Origin: Isoetes taiwanensis
Taxonomy: Eukaryota > Streptophyta > Lycopodiopsida > Isoetales > Isoetaceae
DNA length: 64,000 nt
Reading direction: 5' to 3'
Assembly: GCA_021234155.1 (NCBI GenBank)
Contig: JAJEKV010000059.1
Span: 8,624,779-8,688,778 of the forward strand
In this document: positions 34,901 through 44,834 of the stretch, in pieces
How positions within the stretch are numbered: position 1 is the first letter of the stretch
How the letters are laid out: every line of letters begins with the position of its first letter
Notes under the pieces: generated by a model
Told to the model about the DNA's origin: nothing
What the model saw: the letters and a program-made list of their open reading frames with translations, nothing else
Databases searched by the model: none
Translations under genes and position numbers: made by a program

Positions 34901-36050
34901 AGCATGACGGGAGCTGAAGGGTCCACTACGGCAGAACAACCAACATTTGTTGAGGGGGCTACAACATTTCCTGGAGGAACAACAACATTTGCCTCCATGA
35001 GCACTACAGTATCCTTTGGAGTGGATGGCTCGCCAATAGCCTACAAAGGGGCCACGGATCTCTTCTTTGCAACAGCTCTCAGCCAGTTGGTGTCCATTCT
35101 TGAAGGCAGTTTGTTGTCCTTGGTAGCCTTCAATGCAGCAGAAGGAGGTTTCTTATCAGCTGAAAGACCCTTTCTGCACATGCTAAATCCCACAAGTATA
35201 TCCCTGTTGCACTTTATACCCGACAAACTTAAGGAATCATAGGACGGCAATATCCAGCCAAATCCCTTAGCACTGGTGGGCATCCCCTTGCCGCTTGCCG
35301 GTTTGTTGACTTTACTCGCAATCATAATGGATGGATCATAATTCTGCCATCTCAAAATGTACTCCACAAACTGCAGCTGATGAGTATCTTCTACGCTGCA
35401 AATTATTGCATCCTGTACATTATTTTTGGTACCTTCCCACATAGCAATAACTATACCTAGCTGCTCGTAATCTTCTGGACCCTTGCCATTCCTGAAGAAC
35501 AAACACAAGTCCTTTCGGCGGTCTCCAGTGACATGAGGTTTTGCCTGTGAAATTTCAACACACCACTTCCTGCTTTTATCGGGTGTGACAATTCTGATCG
35601 GTTCTACATTGAGCCCGCTTAATAGTTCGAGGGTCGCGTAGCAATTGACAACAAAGTTAGATACACTAGTATTGGAAGAAGGTGTTCATAAAGATCGCGT
35701 CCGCGATCCGGTTGATCAAGAGCTAACTAAGAAAGGGTGTCCTTATCATTATTTTGGTAAGAACGCTCGTTTTACCATTACATTTTATATAAAATGGTCG
35801 CCACTATCACGGGCCGCATTGTCTTGAGCACTACCTTCCGTAAAGAGGAAAGGCCGTGGTCACAACTATCGCGGCCGCGATCCCGTCGCCGACCATCTAA
35901 CTATCCTAAAAAGACATGGTAGCAAAATATGGTGATACCTATGCTAAAAAATCGCGAAATTACCTTCTTTTTAGGGCGAGGCGCGAGACATGATGGCGCT
36001 TAGAATTTTTCGAAGGCGCTGGTAATTTGTCGAGGGCGCTTAGAAATTTT
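31967..36050 (-). pseudogene. ParB/sulfiredoxin-like protein gene of the 10-kb transposon
   Basis: A large exon (about 35670 to 34442) is open apart from two in-frame TAG codons (35041-35043, 34726-34728). It contains HRVRSNDHVQTLIKAFKK. A 128-nt intron (34314-34441) joins in phase to an exon (34313-33965) with KKFFIISGNHSIFAAQFL. This order, (R.N..V..L...F) then (IISGNH...AAQ), resembles the ParB/Srx DNA-binding or nuclease fold. A 65-nt intron (33900-33964) leads to DFAEVATTTLKV; later exons are frameshifted. A coiled-coil segment (about 32290-32400) and a terminal exon ending GIDPETVFETQ and stop (31967) can be seen. Exon 1 is uncertain; it probably ends at AAGAAG/GTAATT (about 35963). Family membership is by motif only. 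Confidence 0.5.
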
Positions 36051-36080
36051 CGCGAGGGTGATCGAAAAATGAACGCCTCT

Positions 36081-36090
36081 CTTTTTATAG
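36081..36090 (-). promoter_or_regulatory. TATA box of the ParB-like gene
   Basis: CTATAAAAAG on the minus strand, about 120 bases upstream of the inferred first donor and next to the minisatellite. Confidence 0.45.
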
Positions 36091-36097
36091 AGTTCGC

Positions 36098-36195
36098 CAT
36101 TATGACGGGCGCCATTATGACGGCCGACGCCATTATGACGGGCGCCATTATGACGGGCGGCGCCATTATGACGGCCGGCGTCATTATGACGGGCG
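36098..36195. repeat. Minisatellite in the divergent promoter region
   Basis: About six units of GCCATTATGACGGGC or GACGGCCGGC variants (15-18 bp). They produce repetitive HNGARHNG or VIMAPVIM frames on the minus strand that are not likely to be translated. Confidence 0.8.
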
Positions 36196-36199
36196 GCAT

Positions 36200-37154
36200 A
36201 TTCCCCCATTCCGCCCAAAAAGCAACCCCACTTTTAAGAACGACGGATGCTGAAACGTGAGAATTTGTGTGAGAGTGATCAGAGGGCGTGTGGAAAGGAC
36301 AAAGAAATCATCCCATGGCATGTCGGGCTTTAAATTGATAGGGACAGGGGACATTAGGGCATAAAAAGGTCCCGCCCGAAGGACAAGATTTTGAAATTCA
36401 AATCCATTTCAAATGCGGTAAGACCCTCCAAGACTTTCATTGTTGCAGAGCTTGGGAAGGAGTTGTTCGAGGCGCCGGAGTTAAATTGAAGGCGCTATGG
36501 TGGATTACAATGGCGCTCGGATGAATTTCAAGGCATCCAAGCATATTTGACGTTGTAGAATTCATTGAAGGCCAAAAACAGGCAAGTTCATTCATTAAAC
36601 TGTGTTTTTAGTTAAATCTACCGCATGCACCCCTTCTTTGTGTCTGGTAAATCAAATCCCGTTCAAATTTGGGAATATAGACTGCCTCTATCAACAATTC
36701 TTAAGATGTTCCTGTTTGCAGGCATTGATGCCATTCATCTTCCTCTCATATAGATGATCCTTATGGCACAACTAGCAGTCATCAGGATCGCGGAGGCGAT
36801 CTTGCCGAACATATTCTAGACTAATGTACCATTTAATGCTCTCACATAAAGTTACCATCAATGCTTATTGATTCATCTACTTCTCCCGCAGGTTATCCTA
36901 CGACACAGCTAGTACTCGTCAGGATCCCGAAGGCGATCTTGCGCAGCATAATCTATACTAAGGTACGTATAATCTAGACTATGGTATCCGCTTGCTCTAG
37001 GAGATCGCGGCCGCGATCCTGGTAACCAAGTCCTTGCTTGAACTTGGTTTGTCTGGATAACGTGTTGTCTTGCTTGAAGTTGGTTGCTTGAAAGTGCTCT
37101 GTGACATCGCAGTGGCATTTTCTCTGAGCAATAACGTCCATTGTGCTTGCAGAC
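36200..37154. other. Spacer between the two divergent transposon genes
   Basis: It holds three of the palindromic sites (36786-36801, 36923-36938, 37003-37018). The first two sit in a longer conserved block: CTAGYANTCRTCAGGATC, palindrome half, then CTTGC. No coding region was recognised. Confidence 0.5.
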
Positions 37155-39760
37155 ATGGCTGCCTCGAAGTCCATACTGTTCCATGGAGTCAAAGTGGGCG
37201 AGGGAAAAGTACATGCCTTCGACAAGCACCACAACTTGCTCTTGCCGAGAGATAGCGTTGTAGTGTCTATGGAAGTTATTCTCGACGGAAGCATTGGTTT
37301 GCCATTTCCTGAACCGGAATTGGCAACTCGCGGATTCGCGAGGGAGTTTTATTTTGTGGCCAGCGCAGTGGATAGCTACCCTTACACAAGAACCTGAAAT
37401 ATCCACACCACCGCATGCATTAAAAAATTGATTGGCTGGAGTTGCAAGCACCGGAAAGCCCTTCCGTGAATAACCTTCGAGGCATTTCAAGGGACAAGCT
37501 AGTAGAGAAAAGTTGCACACTACTCCATGACTGCTGCAACATTCCGTATGCCCTTGGGGTGATCATCTTCATTGACCCTAATCAGCCAGTTTGCGACATG
37601 AGATTGGGAGAAGACTACTTGGCAAAGAACCATAATGAAGACATTCCCTATGCCGATAGGGCCGACCATGCGATGCCAAGCATGTGCTGAAATGCCACAG
37701 CTTGCATGACCTCGGTGAGGTGGCCGATTGCTTTGGTGTTAGTAGACAATGTTGCCGTGGTCAACACTCGTAAAGACCAGCAAAACGCATACCATTGAAA
37801 CAAACCTATGCCATGCAAATTGAGCCCTAAAAGGCAACAAAGAGGATGTACGTAATGGTGAACCGGACCCCACGCTCACCTCCCCGTGGGCCACTAAAGC
37901 CGAGAAAAATCACAACAACTTGCATTTTAGACTTTGTTTCGCTCGGCCAGATGCGAAGATGCCGCGCAAACTTCTCAACAAAAACAGATTGCGGTATGCG
38001 TAGGTTCTATCGAACTTGCGAAGCTTCGCATTGTGACCACATTTGTTTTCAACATGTTAGACGCCCTGCTCACGTAACGGCCCGGTCCCCGGCCGATGCT
38101 AAATAATAAGCGTGTTTGCTTGAAAGCATGGCATAGAGCCTATGGTATTCCAATGTCCACATTCTATAAGTGGCGAAGACTTTTCCTTGCTGGTCACAGA
38201 GTTGCCGAGCATGGTAACATGGGCACACAAAAAGCCGAGGCCTCACACTCTCTCGGCCGAAAGGCCATACTCTCTATGTACATAGATGAGAATACGTAGA
38301 CGATGCCCCACGATCAAAAAAATCACTACCAAGGGGTGAGAGAGAATGTGAAGAGGCTCCCCCTCCGTCCTAACTAAAAAAAAGACATTCTTCAAGAGGT
38401 GGATGCCAATGTGATGGAGATGACGGGCAAGCACATCTCACATTCTTCATTCTCACGCGGTGGGAAGCAAAATCACCCGTGAGGTTGCAATAGCAAAGAG
38501 GACAACTTTCTCCAAGTGCAATACCGTATTGTAATAAAAGAGAAAATGGCTAAAACCGAGATCCACCTGAGAGAAGAGAATTGCGTGATGGAAAGGAAGG
38601 AACACATGACAGCCCGCATCTCTTGTAGGAGCTTGTAATCGTCATGGAGAGCTTTGTCCCATCGATCAACGGACCAGCGCCACTATCATACATGATAAGA
38701 TGGACCAAAACAAGACTATGATTCCAAGACGAGAAATTAGCCAAATCGGTATGGAGAGGTGAACGCTTGAAAGTTAGCGTGGAATCGGTGCACTCGATGC
38801 ATGGCCATGGCACAGTGCCTTAGGACATTTCTCACTCGACCTTTGGAAGGATGATTCAAATTTTCATGTTGGTTCCTTTGAATCATGCTATCAAAACACC
38901 GGAGGACACTTCCAAGATAATTGGGGCCATTTGAGAGAAGAAGCTCTACCGAGGGCATGGGGGAACCGCACTCCTAAACAAAGTCGGGGGTTGAGGACAA
39001 AAAAAAAAACAATTGCACTCGGGTAGACTTTGTAGCACCTCCTAAGCATCCAAATAAGAATTTAAGAGGTTACCTAGGGCGGCTCTACTTGCAGCTAGAC
39101 AATCACATAGGGCGAACAAGAACAGATATCTCTTTTTCTTATCTATCCTATCTTTTGTGGTTGGGTGTTTTTGATCAAATACAAAGTTGGCTTCATGATG
39201 GTAGGCCACACTCATGATGACATTGATGCGCTCGCTTTGGTAACTATTCAACGCAATGCGCAGGTCGGATGCTCCAACTATTCCAGAACCAATGCAACTC
39301 TTCCGAGAATGTAGCATGAAGGCACCAACACCATACCTTGTTACCAAGGTTCCCGATTGGAAGGGGTTCATAAAAGGTTACATTCCCGATAAGAAGGACC
39401 GCTTTGGTTGGTCACTTGGAGCCCTTATTATTCAAGTTCTCGCATGAATGATGGGTGGCCATTAATGTATTACAAGATGAGACCCGGTCATAGAGAATGG
39501 TTGCCGTAAAAGGGTATTCGGATGTGGAAAGCAGATGACAATGGTTTGCCAAAGATACCAATTGGCTCGCCCAAGACCGCCGTGCCATATGCATGCCTCA
39601 AGGACATAGGAGCATTGAGGTCGCCCAATGCGGTACATGATGCATTGGGCTAACATCTCCAAAGGCTGGTGTGAACTCGCGGTCTAATACCTACATGAAC
39701 GCAGGTCATGGACTACCGGTGCGGCGATGCATGTGCTAGGTGAAGTACCCCCGCAAATCC
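37155..39760 (+). pseudogene. DUF7869-type putative transposase, decayed
   Basis: Readable blocks in order: VCLKAWHRAYGIPMSTFYKW with HGNMGTQK (38108-38240); KKDILQEV and ISHSSFSR (38380-38460); IHDKMDQNKTMIP (38689-38727); GHFSLDLWKDDSNFHVGS (38823-38880); LYLQLDN (39083-39103); ANKNRYLFF (about 39112-39140); FMMVGHTHDDIDAL (39192-39233); YYKMRPGHREWLP (about 39466-39515). This is the ordered signature of the DUF7869 family found in transposon-like proteins of mosses, ferns, algae and invertebrates. The blocks fall in different frames with stops between, so the gene is dead. A block FHGVKVGEGKVHAF at 37180 may be its N-terminus or another exon. A transposase role is inferred. Confidence 0.8.
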
Positions 39761-39764
39761 GTAA

Positions 39765-40460
39765 ATTCAGAACTTCGCCTCAAACAAGGCAAGTTGTGCT
39801 TCAAGAGCTCCTGAATCTATTCAGTCGATCCATATGACGCCCCGCCGCCTATGTTGGACCCGCCAAGGATAAACCCAAGAATGCAAAGGGAGATATTTGA
39901 CCCATACCAAGATGTATAGAAATGTATGTTTCTTCTTGTAAGACCAGCAGATGCATGTCCTACATGGGTAGCGTGATGAAGGGATCCAATACAAGATCCC
40001 ACCGCCACTCATTATAACGAGGTTTTTGTTTCTTGGTGGGAGCCCGTGGCTAGGAAAGGCACCCCGCACGCCAACAAAAGATCGGGATCGCCGGGCATAA
40101 AAAGTGGAGGCCGAATCCTAATGACATACCACGCTATCAGCCTCTCAAAATGATAGACTATGCTTGGTTTGTGGAACCGAAGCCATTATTGGTTGTGATA
40201 CCTCCTATTGTAGGAATCCAGCTACAGGAATTGCTATTAAAGGATAACAATACTATTAGAGACTAAAATAAATGAATCAACTTGCTTATTGTTTAAGAGG
40301 CATTCCAAGGAAGGAGATGAAACTTGAGTAGTTTTGCACATAAAAGAACATGGTACAATAGACTTTTTACCCTATCCATAACATCACTACAATAGACTAT
40401 TTATTATTCATTACGTCTTGCATTTTTCATCTTAACACAAGAGCTCTTACATTATAACAT
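39765..40460. other. Transposon interior without a recognised gene
   Basis: A few short frames only. It may contain the 3' end of the DUF7869 gene. Confidence 0.4.
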
Positions 40461-40553
40461 GTTGAACAGTGATTCATTCATCTTCGATCCAGTAGTAGTG
40501 ATCCCCATGATATCTCATAGCTCATGCGCCGTGAAGCCAAATCAGATGGATCA

Positions 40554-40756
40554 TCACACGAATTGACGCATGGCGTGAATCTCAACGCCCAAAAGCTTTT
40601 CTTCGCAGTAGGGATCAAGAAGAAGATGCCCGCCTAGGCAACCAACAAGATCGAGTGGCTCATTGAGCACTTGATCGCCTCGATGTGGTGAACCGATGAA
40701 GGCAAAAATCCATGGGAGATGAATGAACTTTAGCCCCAAGTGAGAAGTTTTTATAG
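40554..40756 (-). pseudogene. Small TATA-driven unit, proximal copy
   Basis: CTATAAAAAC (40747-40756) precedes ATG 40713 by 34 bases. The frame from that ATG stops after 17 codons, but an adjacent frame stays open and is rich in Leu/Gly (LDLVGCLGGHLLLDPYCEE). The promoter, leader and first about 100 bases resemble the unit at 41115-41367. Product unknown. Confidence 0.4.
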
Positions 40757-41114
40757 TGAGGTAGAATTATTGGGGTAGACTTTACCCCAATTATTGTGTT
40801 TGTATAAGACTGTTGTATACATACAAGTATAATACATCTTTCGTATGGATATGTTTTGTGGAATCATGATGGTAGAAGTTTTTGTGCTTTAGTAATTCGT
40901 GTGATTGAAAAGCTTGCGTGATATAGTGGAAGTCAAGAGCACAACCCTACACTACACCTCGTGTATGATACATCAAACAATATTCATTGTGCTATTACAT
41001 CCTTACATAGTTTATAGGTGCTCATACCATTATTATATCATAAACAGATACAAAGAGGTCATCACCGATAACATTGATTCACTCATCATCAACATCAAAG
41101 CTCGTGGATGCTAT

Positions 41115-41367
41115 TCAGCCATAGATCTCCCCGATCGTAAAGCCAAGAAATGTGGACTTTAACACGAAAGTGAGCTTCTTGCAAGCACTAGCAGGACCAT
41201 CAGCCTTAGATTGGAGCCATGGATCAAGATTAACACCATTTCTTGGCGATTCATTCAGATCGCTGTAGCTCAAGTAGCACTTGAAAGATCGGATGTGCTC
41301 GACGCGAGGCATCGAGGAAGCCATGGAAGATGAATGATCTCTACCCCGAGTCGAAATGTTTTTATAG
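41115..41367 (-). CDS. Small TATA-driven unit, distal copy (69 aa)
   Basis: CTATAAAAAC (41358-41367) precedes ATG 41324 by the same 34 bases. The open frame encodes MASSMPRVEHIRSFKCYLSY and a tail with no known domain. The conserved promoter spacing in two copies argues for a real transcription unit near the right TIR. It could equally be a decayed 5' exon of a larger gene. Confidence 0.4.
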
Positions 41368-41578
41368 TGAAGTGAAAATTATTGATGTGAATTATTGGTG
41401 TAGAATGTAGGGCCATTATTGGGCTTCTACAAGTATCATGTACACGTACAAGTATAACACATAATTTGTATGTATATGTGTATGTTAATTACCTCATGTT
41501 TGTTGGGCTCGAGAACTAGGTGAAAGTATTCGTGCTTGAGCAAATAAGATGTGCTTAAAATTCTCAAAATTGCGTTAT

Positions 41579-41603
41579 TTTATCCAATTAATGAAATCAT
41601 GCT
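41579..41603 (-). repeat. Right TIR of the 10-kb transposon
   Basis: On the minus strand it reads AGCATGATTTCATTAATTGG and five further bases. It is followed on the plus strand by TATTAA. Confidence 0.9.
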
Positions 41604-42835
41604 TATTAAGCTTATTGTTATGATTTATGTTTTCTAAGTAGGTTGTTACTAATCAAGAGCAAAAGGTACGATGGGTGAAAGGCGGAGAGCCATGAATACC
41701 CAATGTACCTTTTGGCCCTTGCTGATTTACCATTTTCATGCTAACTCAGTATTGTTTGGCTGCAGGTACGTGGTATTCTTCTCCCATCGTGCTACTTTTT
41801 GCTGTTATGGTGTGTTCTAGCTAAAAGGTTGCATGGATCAAACAAGTTTGAGCTTAGAAGAATCAAGTAAATGGTCAAGAGTGATGTCTTGATAGTGTTT
41901 TATGATCGTGGGCAGCAAGACAATCTACAGAATGTTGCAAAGCCTATACTTTTGTTTTATGGTTTAAGCATAAATAGTAGAAATATCTCCTGTTTTATAT
42001 GCTGAAAAAATGGCAGTCAATCTGATTTTCCAAGAGCTACAAATACAGGTACTTCCTACCTTAAAGCAATTTTGCATGTTGAACAATGGAGCAGGCTAAA
42101 TAGACATATGGTCTGGCAGACATATATTGTTCAAGTTTTTGGTTTTGTAAATCCTAAAAAGGAAGCATTTGCAGTAATGAAAAAAATGGATGTATAAAAG
42201 GAAATTATGCACGGATTTGTGGCAGGTCAATGTAGACGCTTTACTGTGATAGTACAGGTCTGTTTGTAATTTGACATTAATGATATATGCGGAATATATG
42301 ACATATCTTGCATAAACTTACTTGTAGTGGAATAGTTCTTGTATATTTGTATACAGAAGCTAAGTTGATGGGCTAGAAGTTTAATAATCATAACCATGAA
42401 AAATATACATGGGATACATTTAAAGGCTTAATGCAGAATTACCAGTACATGATATTGGATTAGCCTGCTCAAACTCATAGTTTATACTATAGTCATAGCC
42501 GAAAAATTGGATATGTCTGCTGTGATAAAAATCCCAAATGCTCAAAGGTCAGGGTGTACACAAGGTTCTTATGATAAACATCAAGATTTGGGGTCCCCAT
42601 ATTTAAGATATGGAAACAATGCATGAAAGTGGATAAATATCTAAAGTCTAAAAGGCTGCTATTTAGTTGGTCAGAAAAGGAGTGATATGATTAAGCATAT
42701 GGCAAGCATGCAGGGCTGCATGCAAAAGTTCATACATGTTCATGCATACAACAAGATAAAGTATTATAAAGATAATTTGCATTTGGAATTTAGAAATGGG
42801 TCTAAAATGACAACTAGACTGACACTCTAGATTAT
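41604..42835 (+). mobile_element. Penelope-type retroelement, copy 2, intron continuation
   Basis: Collinear with 23593-24807. It ends at GATTAT (42835) before ORF1 and RT. Ends missing at the 3' side are not what ordinary reverse-transcription truncation produces. Confidence 0.9.
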
Positions 42836-42864
42836 AGCAGGATGACAACATATGTCATCCTGCT
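42836..42864. other. Hairpin at the copy 2 breakpoint
   Basis: AGCAGGATGACA-ACATA-TGTCATCCTGCT, a perfect 12-bp stem exactly where homology to copy 1 stops. Confidence 0.75.
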
Positions 42865-42947
42865 CCTTATAAGTGATAAGAATACCTTGTTTTCTCATAA
42901 GATCGGTCTCTTTCTTCCTGGAATGTAACACAAGATGGATGCCTTAC

Positions 42948-43645
42948 CATTTGTTTTGCCAACGTCAACATACCACTCCGCACTGTCATCCAACTTCTCC
43001 TCGGGGCATCGAGGATCTGTTTCTGCTCTGATAATGGATCCGCTATCATCCATCGACAATGCATAGGATACTGCGTCCTCGTTCGGCTTTCCCCTCTTCT
43101 GTGAGCGTGAGGTAGCTGGAGTATCTTCCGAGCCTCTTGCTTTTTTAGGAGGAGGTGTAGCAATTACCAATCGGTTTTGTCTCTTCTTCCCTGCAAAGGA
43201 GGGTGCAATACACGCTTCGCGTGATTTCAAGTGGTCAACCGTTTCGGCCAAGCCAAAGTATACAGAATGGCATACAGTCGCCAATTACAGACACACTCAA
43301 AAGGCGTGACAATTACAGGAAGGCCGAACAGTCACTCGAAGGCAGGCCAATTAAACACGGTCATACTAATTTACTCACAGGTGGACAAATTATAGATACG
43401 GGCATGACAATTTAACATAAGAAGGACATTAATTATGCAAATGCAAATTTAAGTCATTGCTATAGAAATGATAGACAGGAGTATGAGCAGCTGGACAGAA
43501 GATTTATTGACAGTAAATACAGAGCAAACACTGCACAATAATCAGAGCAATGAACAAAAGCCTAAACACTTGAACAATACTGACCTTGAACAGCTTCTCT
43601 CGTAGCTCGGCCTGAGTTTGGAGCAGCACGACCTTTGGGCGGCAT
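42948..43645 (-). CDS. 5' exons of an unrecognised, transposon-style gene (truncated)
   Basis: Exon 1 (43645-43585) starts MPPKGRAAPNSGRATREAVQ and ends at GTCAGT. Exon 2 (43190-42948) begins after TTTGCAG in the matching phase, carries a basic nuclear-localisation-like PPPKKARG and an acidic end, and stops at a GTAAGG donor. Further exons are missing because retroelement copy 2 begins within about 100 bases. The layout (short basic first exon, divergent partner at 44152) resembles the central region of the 10-kb transposon. Function unknown. Confidence 0.5.
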
Positions 43646-44151
43646 CTTCGCGTCGATCTTGAGCGCCTCGGAGTTCTTGAGTTCTTGAGCGCCTCGGAAT
43701 TCTTGAGTTCTTGAGCGCCTCGAAGCAAGTCTGCAATTCAAAAAGCAAGAAATGAAATTCAAAAACTTATATAGATTTCCATAAGCAATCGATGGTCGGG
43801 TTTGGATCGACGGGTTTCATTCGGATCGACTTTAGATCGACGGTCCGATAGAAGCGAGCGGTTATTTAAATTTCGCGGATCGACTTCAAATCGACGGTCA
43901 GCAATCTTACGAACGGCACGCGATTGTACGAGCATTTAATGGCTCTACGACCGCCGTATTATGAAATCCATAATTAGTTTTCACTCAACCGCTAAAAAAA
44001 CAGTACAATTAATGGATAATTTGAAACTGCCACCTAATCTTGCCGCCAGCCTTTCTTGCCATTCGAACTCGGAAGAACTGGGAAGAACTGGGAAGAACTG
44101 GAAGAACTCGAAAGAACTCGGAAGAACTGGGAAGAAGCCTGCGCCTGAGCG
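43646..44151. promoter_or_regulatory. Divergent spacer with tandem repeats
   Basis: Next to the minus gene are repeats of GAGCGCCTCGGAGTTCTT type (43660-43735). Next to the plus gene are GGAAGAACT repeats (about 44071-44137). Between them, GGATCGACTTTAGATCGACG-like words recur at about 43808-43900. A promoter role is inferred. Confidence 0.4.
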
Positions 44152-44400
44152 ATGTCGAGCGCCTTCATGTAAGTTCATCTACTCTTCTAGATCGCAAGCT
44201 CCAAATTAATCCCATAATCTTGCGAGATTGAACAGCGTTGGAGAGGAATGTTACATGCTAACGATGAATTTGAAGAGGAGGTTGGGAAATTGCAAGATAG
44301 AATCAGTCGATCCGGAAGCAGTATGCCATGGAGTTCCTCTTGGAAATGATCATGTGAAGATCCTAGTTACTAGTTGCCTTTTCAACGACGAAGCATTACC
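44152..44400 (+). CDS. 5' exons of a divergent partner gene (truncated)
   Basis: A 17-base first exon, ATG 44152 with donor GTAAGTT, joins in phase to the exon after GAACAG at 44236. That exon encodes CYMLTMNLKRR and VDPEAVCHGVPLGNDHVKIL. The block CHGVPLG...V resembles FHGVKVG...V at the start of the plus gene in the 10-kb transposon. Past about 44400 the better coding signal is on the opposite strand. No domain recognised. Confidence 0.35.
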
Positions 44401-44403
44401 CAG

Positions 44404-44700
44404 AAGGCATCATGTTTTAATTACATCTGTGTGTTATTCCTCTGTGTGTTGTTCCTCAATAGTCTCAAATGCTGGCACAGTAGTCTCAAATGCTGTTGTA
44501 ACAAGAGAAGCTGGCACACAAGAATCTGGCAAATTAGATGGTGCAGCTATTGGGGTATTATCCAAAATGGCTTCGAGTCAGCAACTCTCGTTCTGAGCTG
44601 AGCATTCTCCATTTCAAGCCCCTCCAGAGCACGACACAATTCATTGAATAAGCCTATGCTTGTAGCCATCCCCGACCACATCTCACCAAGAACGAATAAT
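44404..44700 (-). CDS. 3' exon of an acidic, coiled-coil transposon-style gene
   Basis: The frame LFNELCRALEGLEMENAQLR forms a short coiled coil; then, with a one-base frame change near 44560, EAILDNTPIAAPSNLP and a Thr/Glu-rich tail reach a stop at about 44404. Probably the C-terminal part of the gene beginning at 46090. Confidence 0.35.
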
Positions 44701-44834
44701 GTGGCAGTAAATATCAAGACCTTCACGAAACTATAAGATTGGCATAGGCCCTGGCAAGAAATGTCCTTCTGGCACAGGAGGAACTTCAGTTGAATACGCG
44801 CCAGGCGTGTGTTCAGTTGAATATGCGCCAGGCG

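Larger units (their letters stand above)
31781..37018. repeat. Palindrome family 1 (GATCGCG-N2-CGCGATC), eight sites
   Basis: Sites: 31783-31792 (GATCGCGATC, variant), 33921-33936, 34362-34377, 35693-35708, 35868-35881, 36786-36801, 36923-36938 and 37003-37018. Consensus GATCGCGNCCGCGATC. The sites at 33921 and 34362 lie inside introns of the ParB-like gene; those at 35693 and 35868 lie in or near its first intron. Several share flanks such as CACTAGT and TTGAGCATA. They stand out from AT-rich surroundings and are confined to this element in the window. Confidence 0.75.
31437..41603. mobile_element. 10,167-bp two-gene TIR DNA transposon
   Basis: Left end AGCATGGTTTCATTAATT (31437), right end the complement of AGCATGATTTCATTAATT (41603); the TIRs extend to about 25 bp with about three mismatches. 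TATTAA flanks both sides (31431-31436, 41604-41609). The paralogous empty site at 23593-23598 has a single TATTAA, so the insertion and its 6-bp target duplication are shown directly. Contents: a minus-strand ParB-like gene (31967-36050), a divergent plus-strand DUF7869-type gene (about 37155-39760), a minisatellite between them, palindromic sites, and twin small promoter/gene units near the right end. Both main genes are decayed, so this copy cannot move on its own. Confidence 0.9.

Noticed and set aside
36098-36195. CRISPR-like array
   Set aside because: Units are contiguous, short and variable, without spacers, in a eukaryotic setting. It is a minisatellite.
35960-36218. Minus ORFs rich in VIMAPVIM or ARHNGARHNG
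   Set aside because: They are translations of the minisatellite upstream of the TATA box.
31437-41603. Polinton/Maverick assignment
   Set aside because: The 6-bp duplication and AG...CT ends fit Polintons, but no DNA polymerase B, integrase, ATPase or capsid gene is seen and the element is short.
43981-44209. Small ORFs over the GGAAGAACT repeats
   Set aside because: Repeat-encoded low-complexity frames on both strands. Only the short first exon at 44152 has splice and phase support.
44400-44596. Plus-strand ORF tail ending QQLSF
   Set aside because: The minus strand in the same interval has a more protein-like Pro/Thr/Glu frame and a coiled coil, so the plus tail is probably a shadow.
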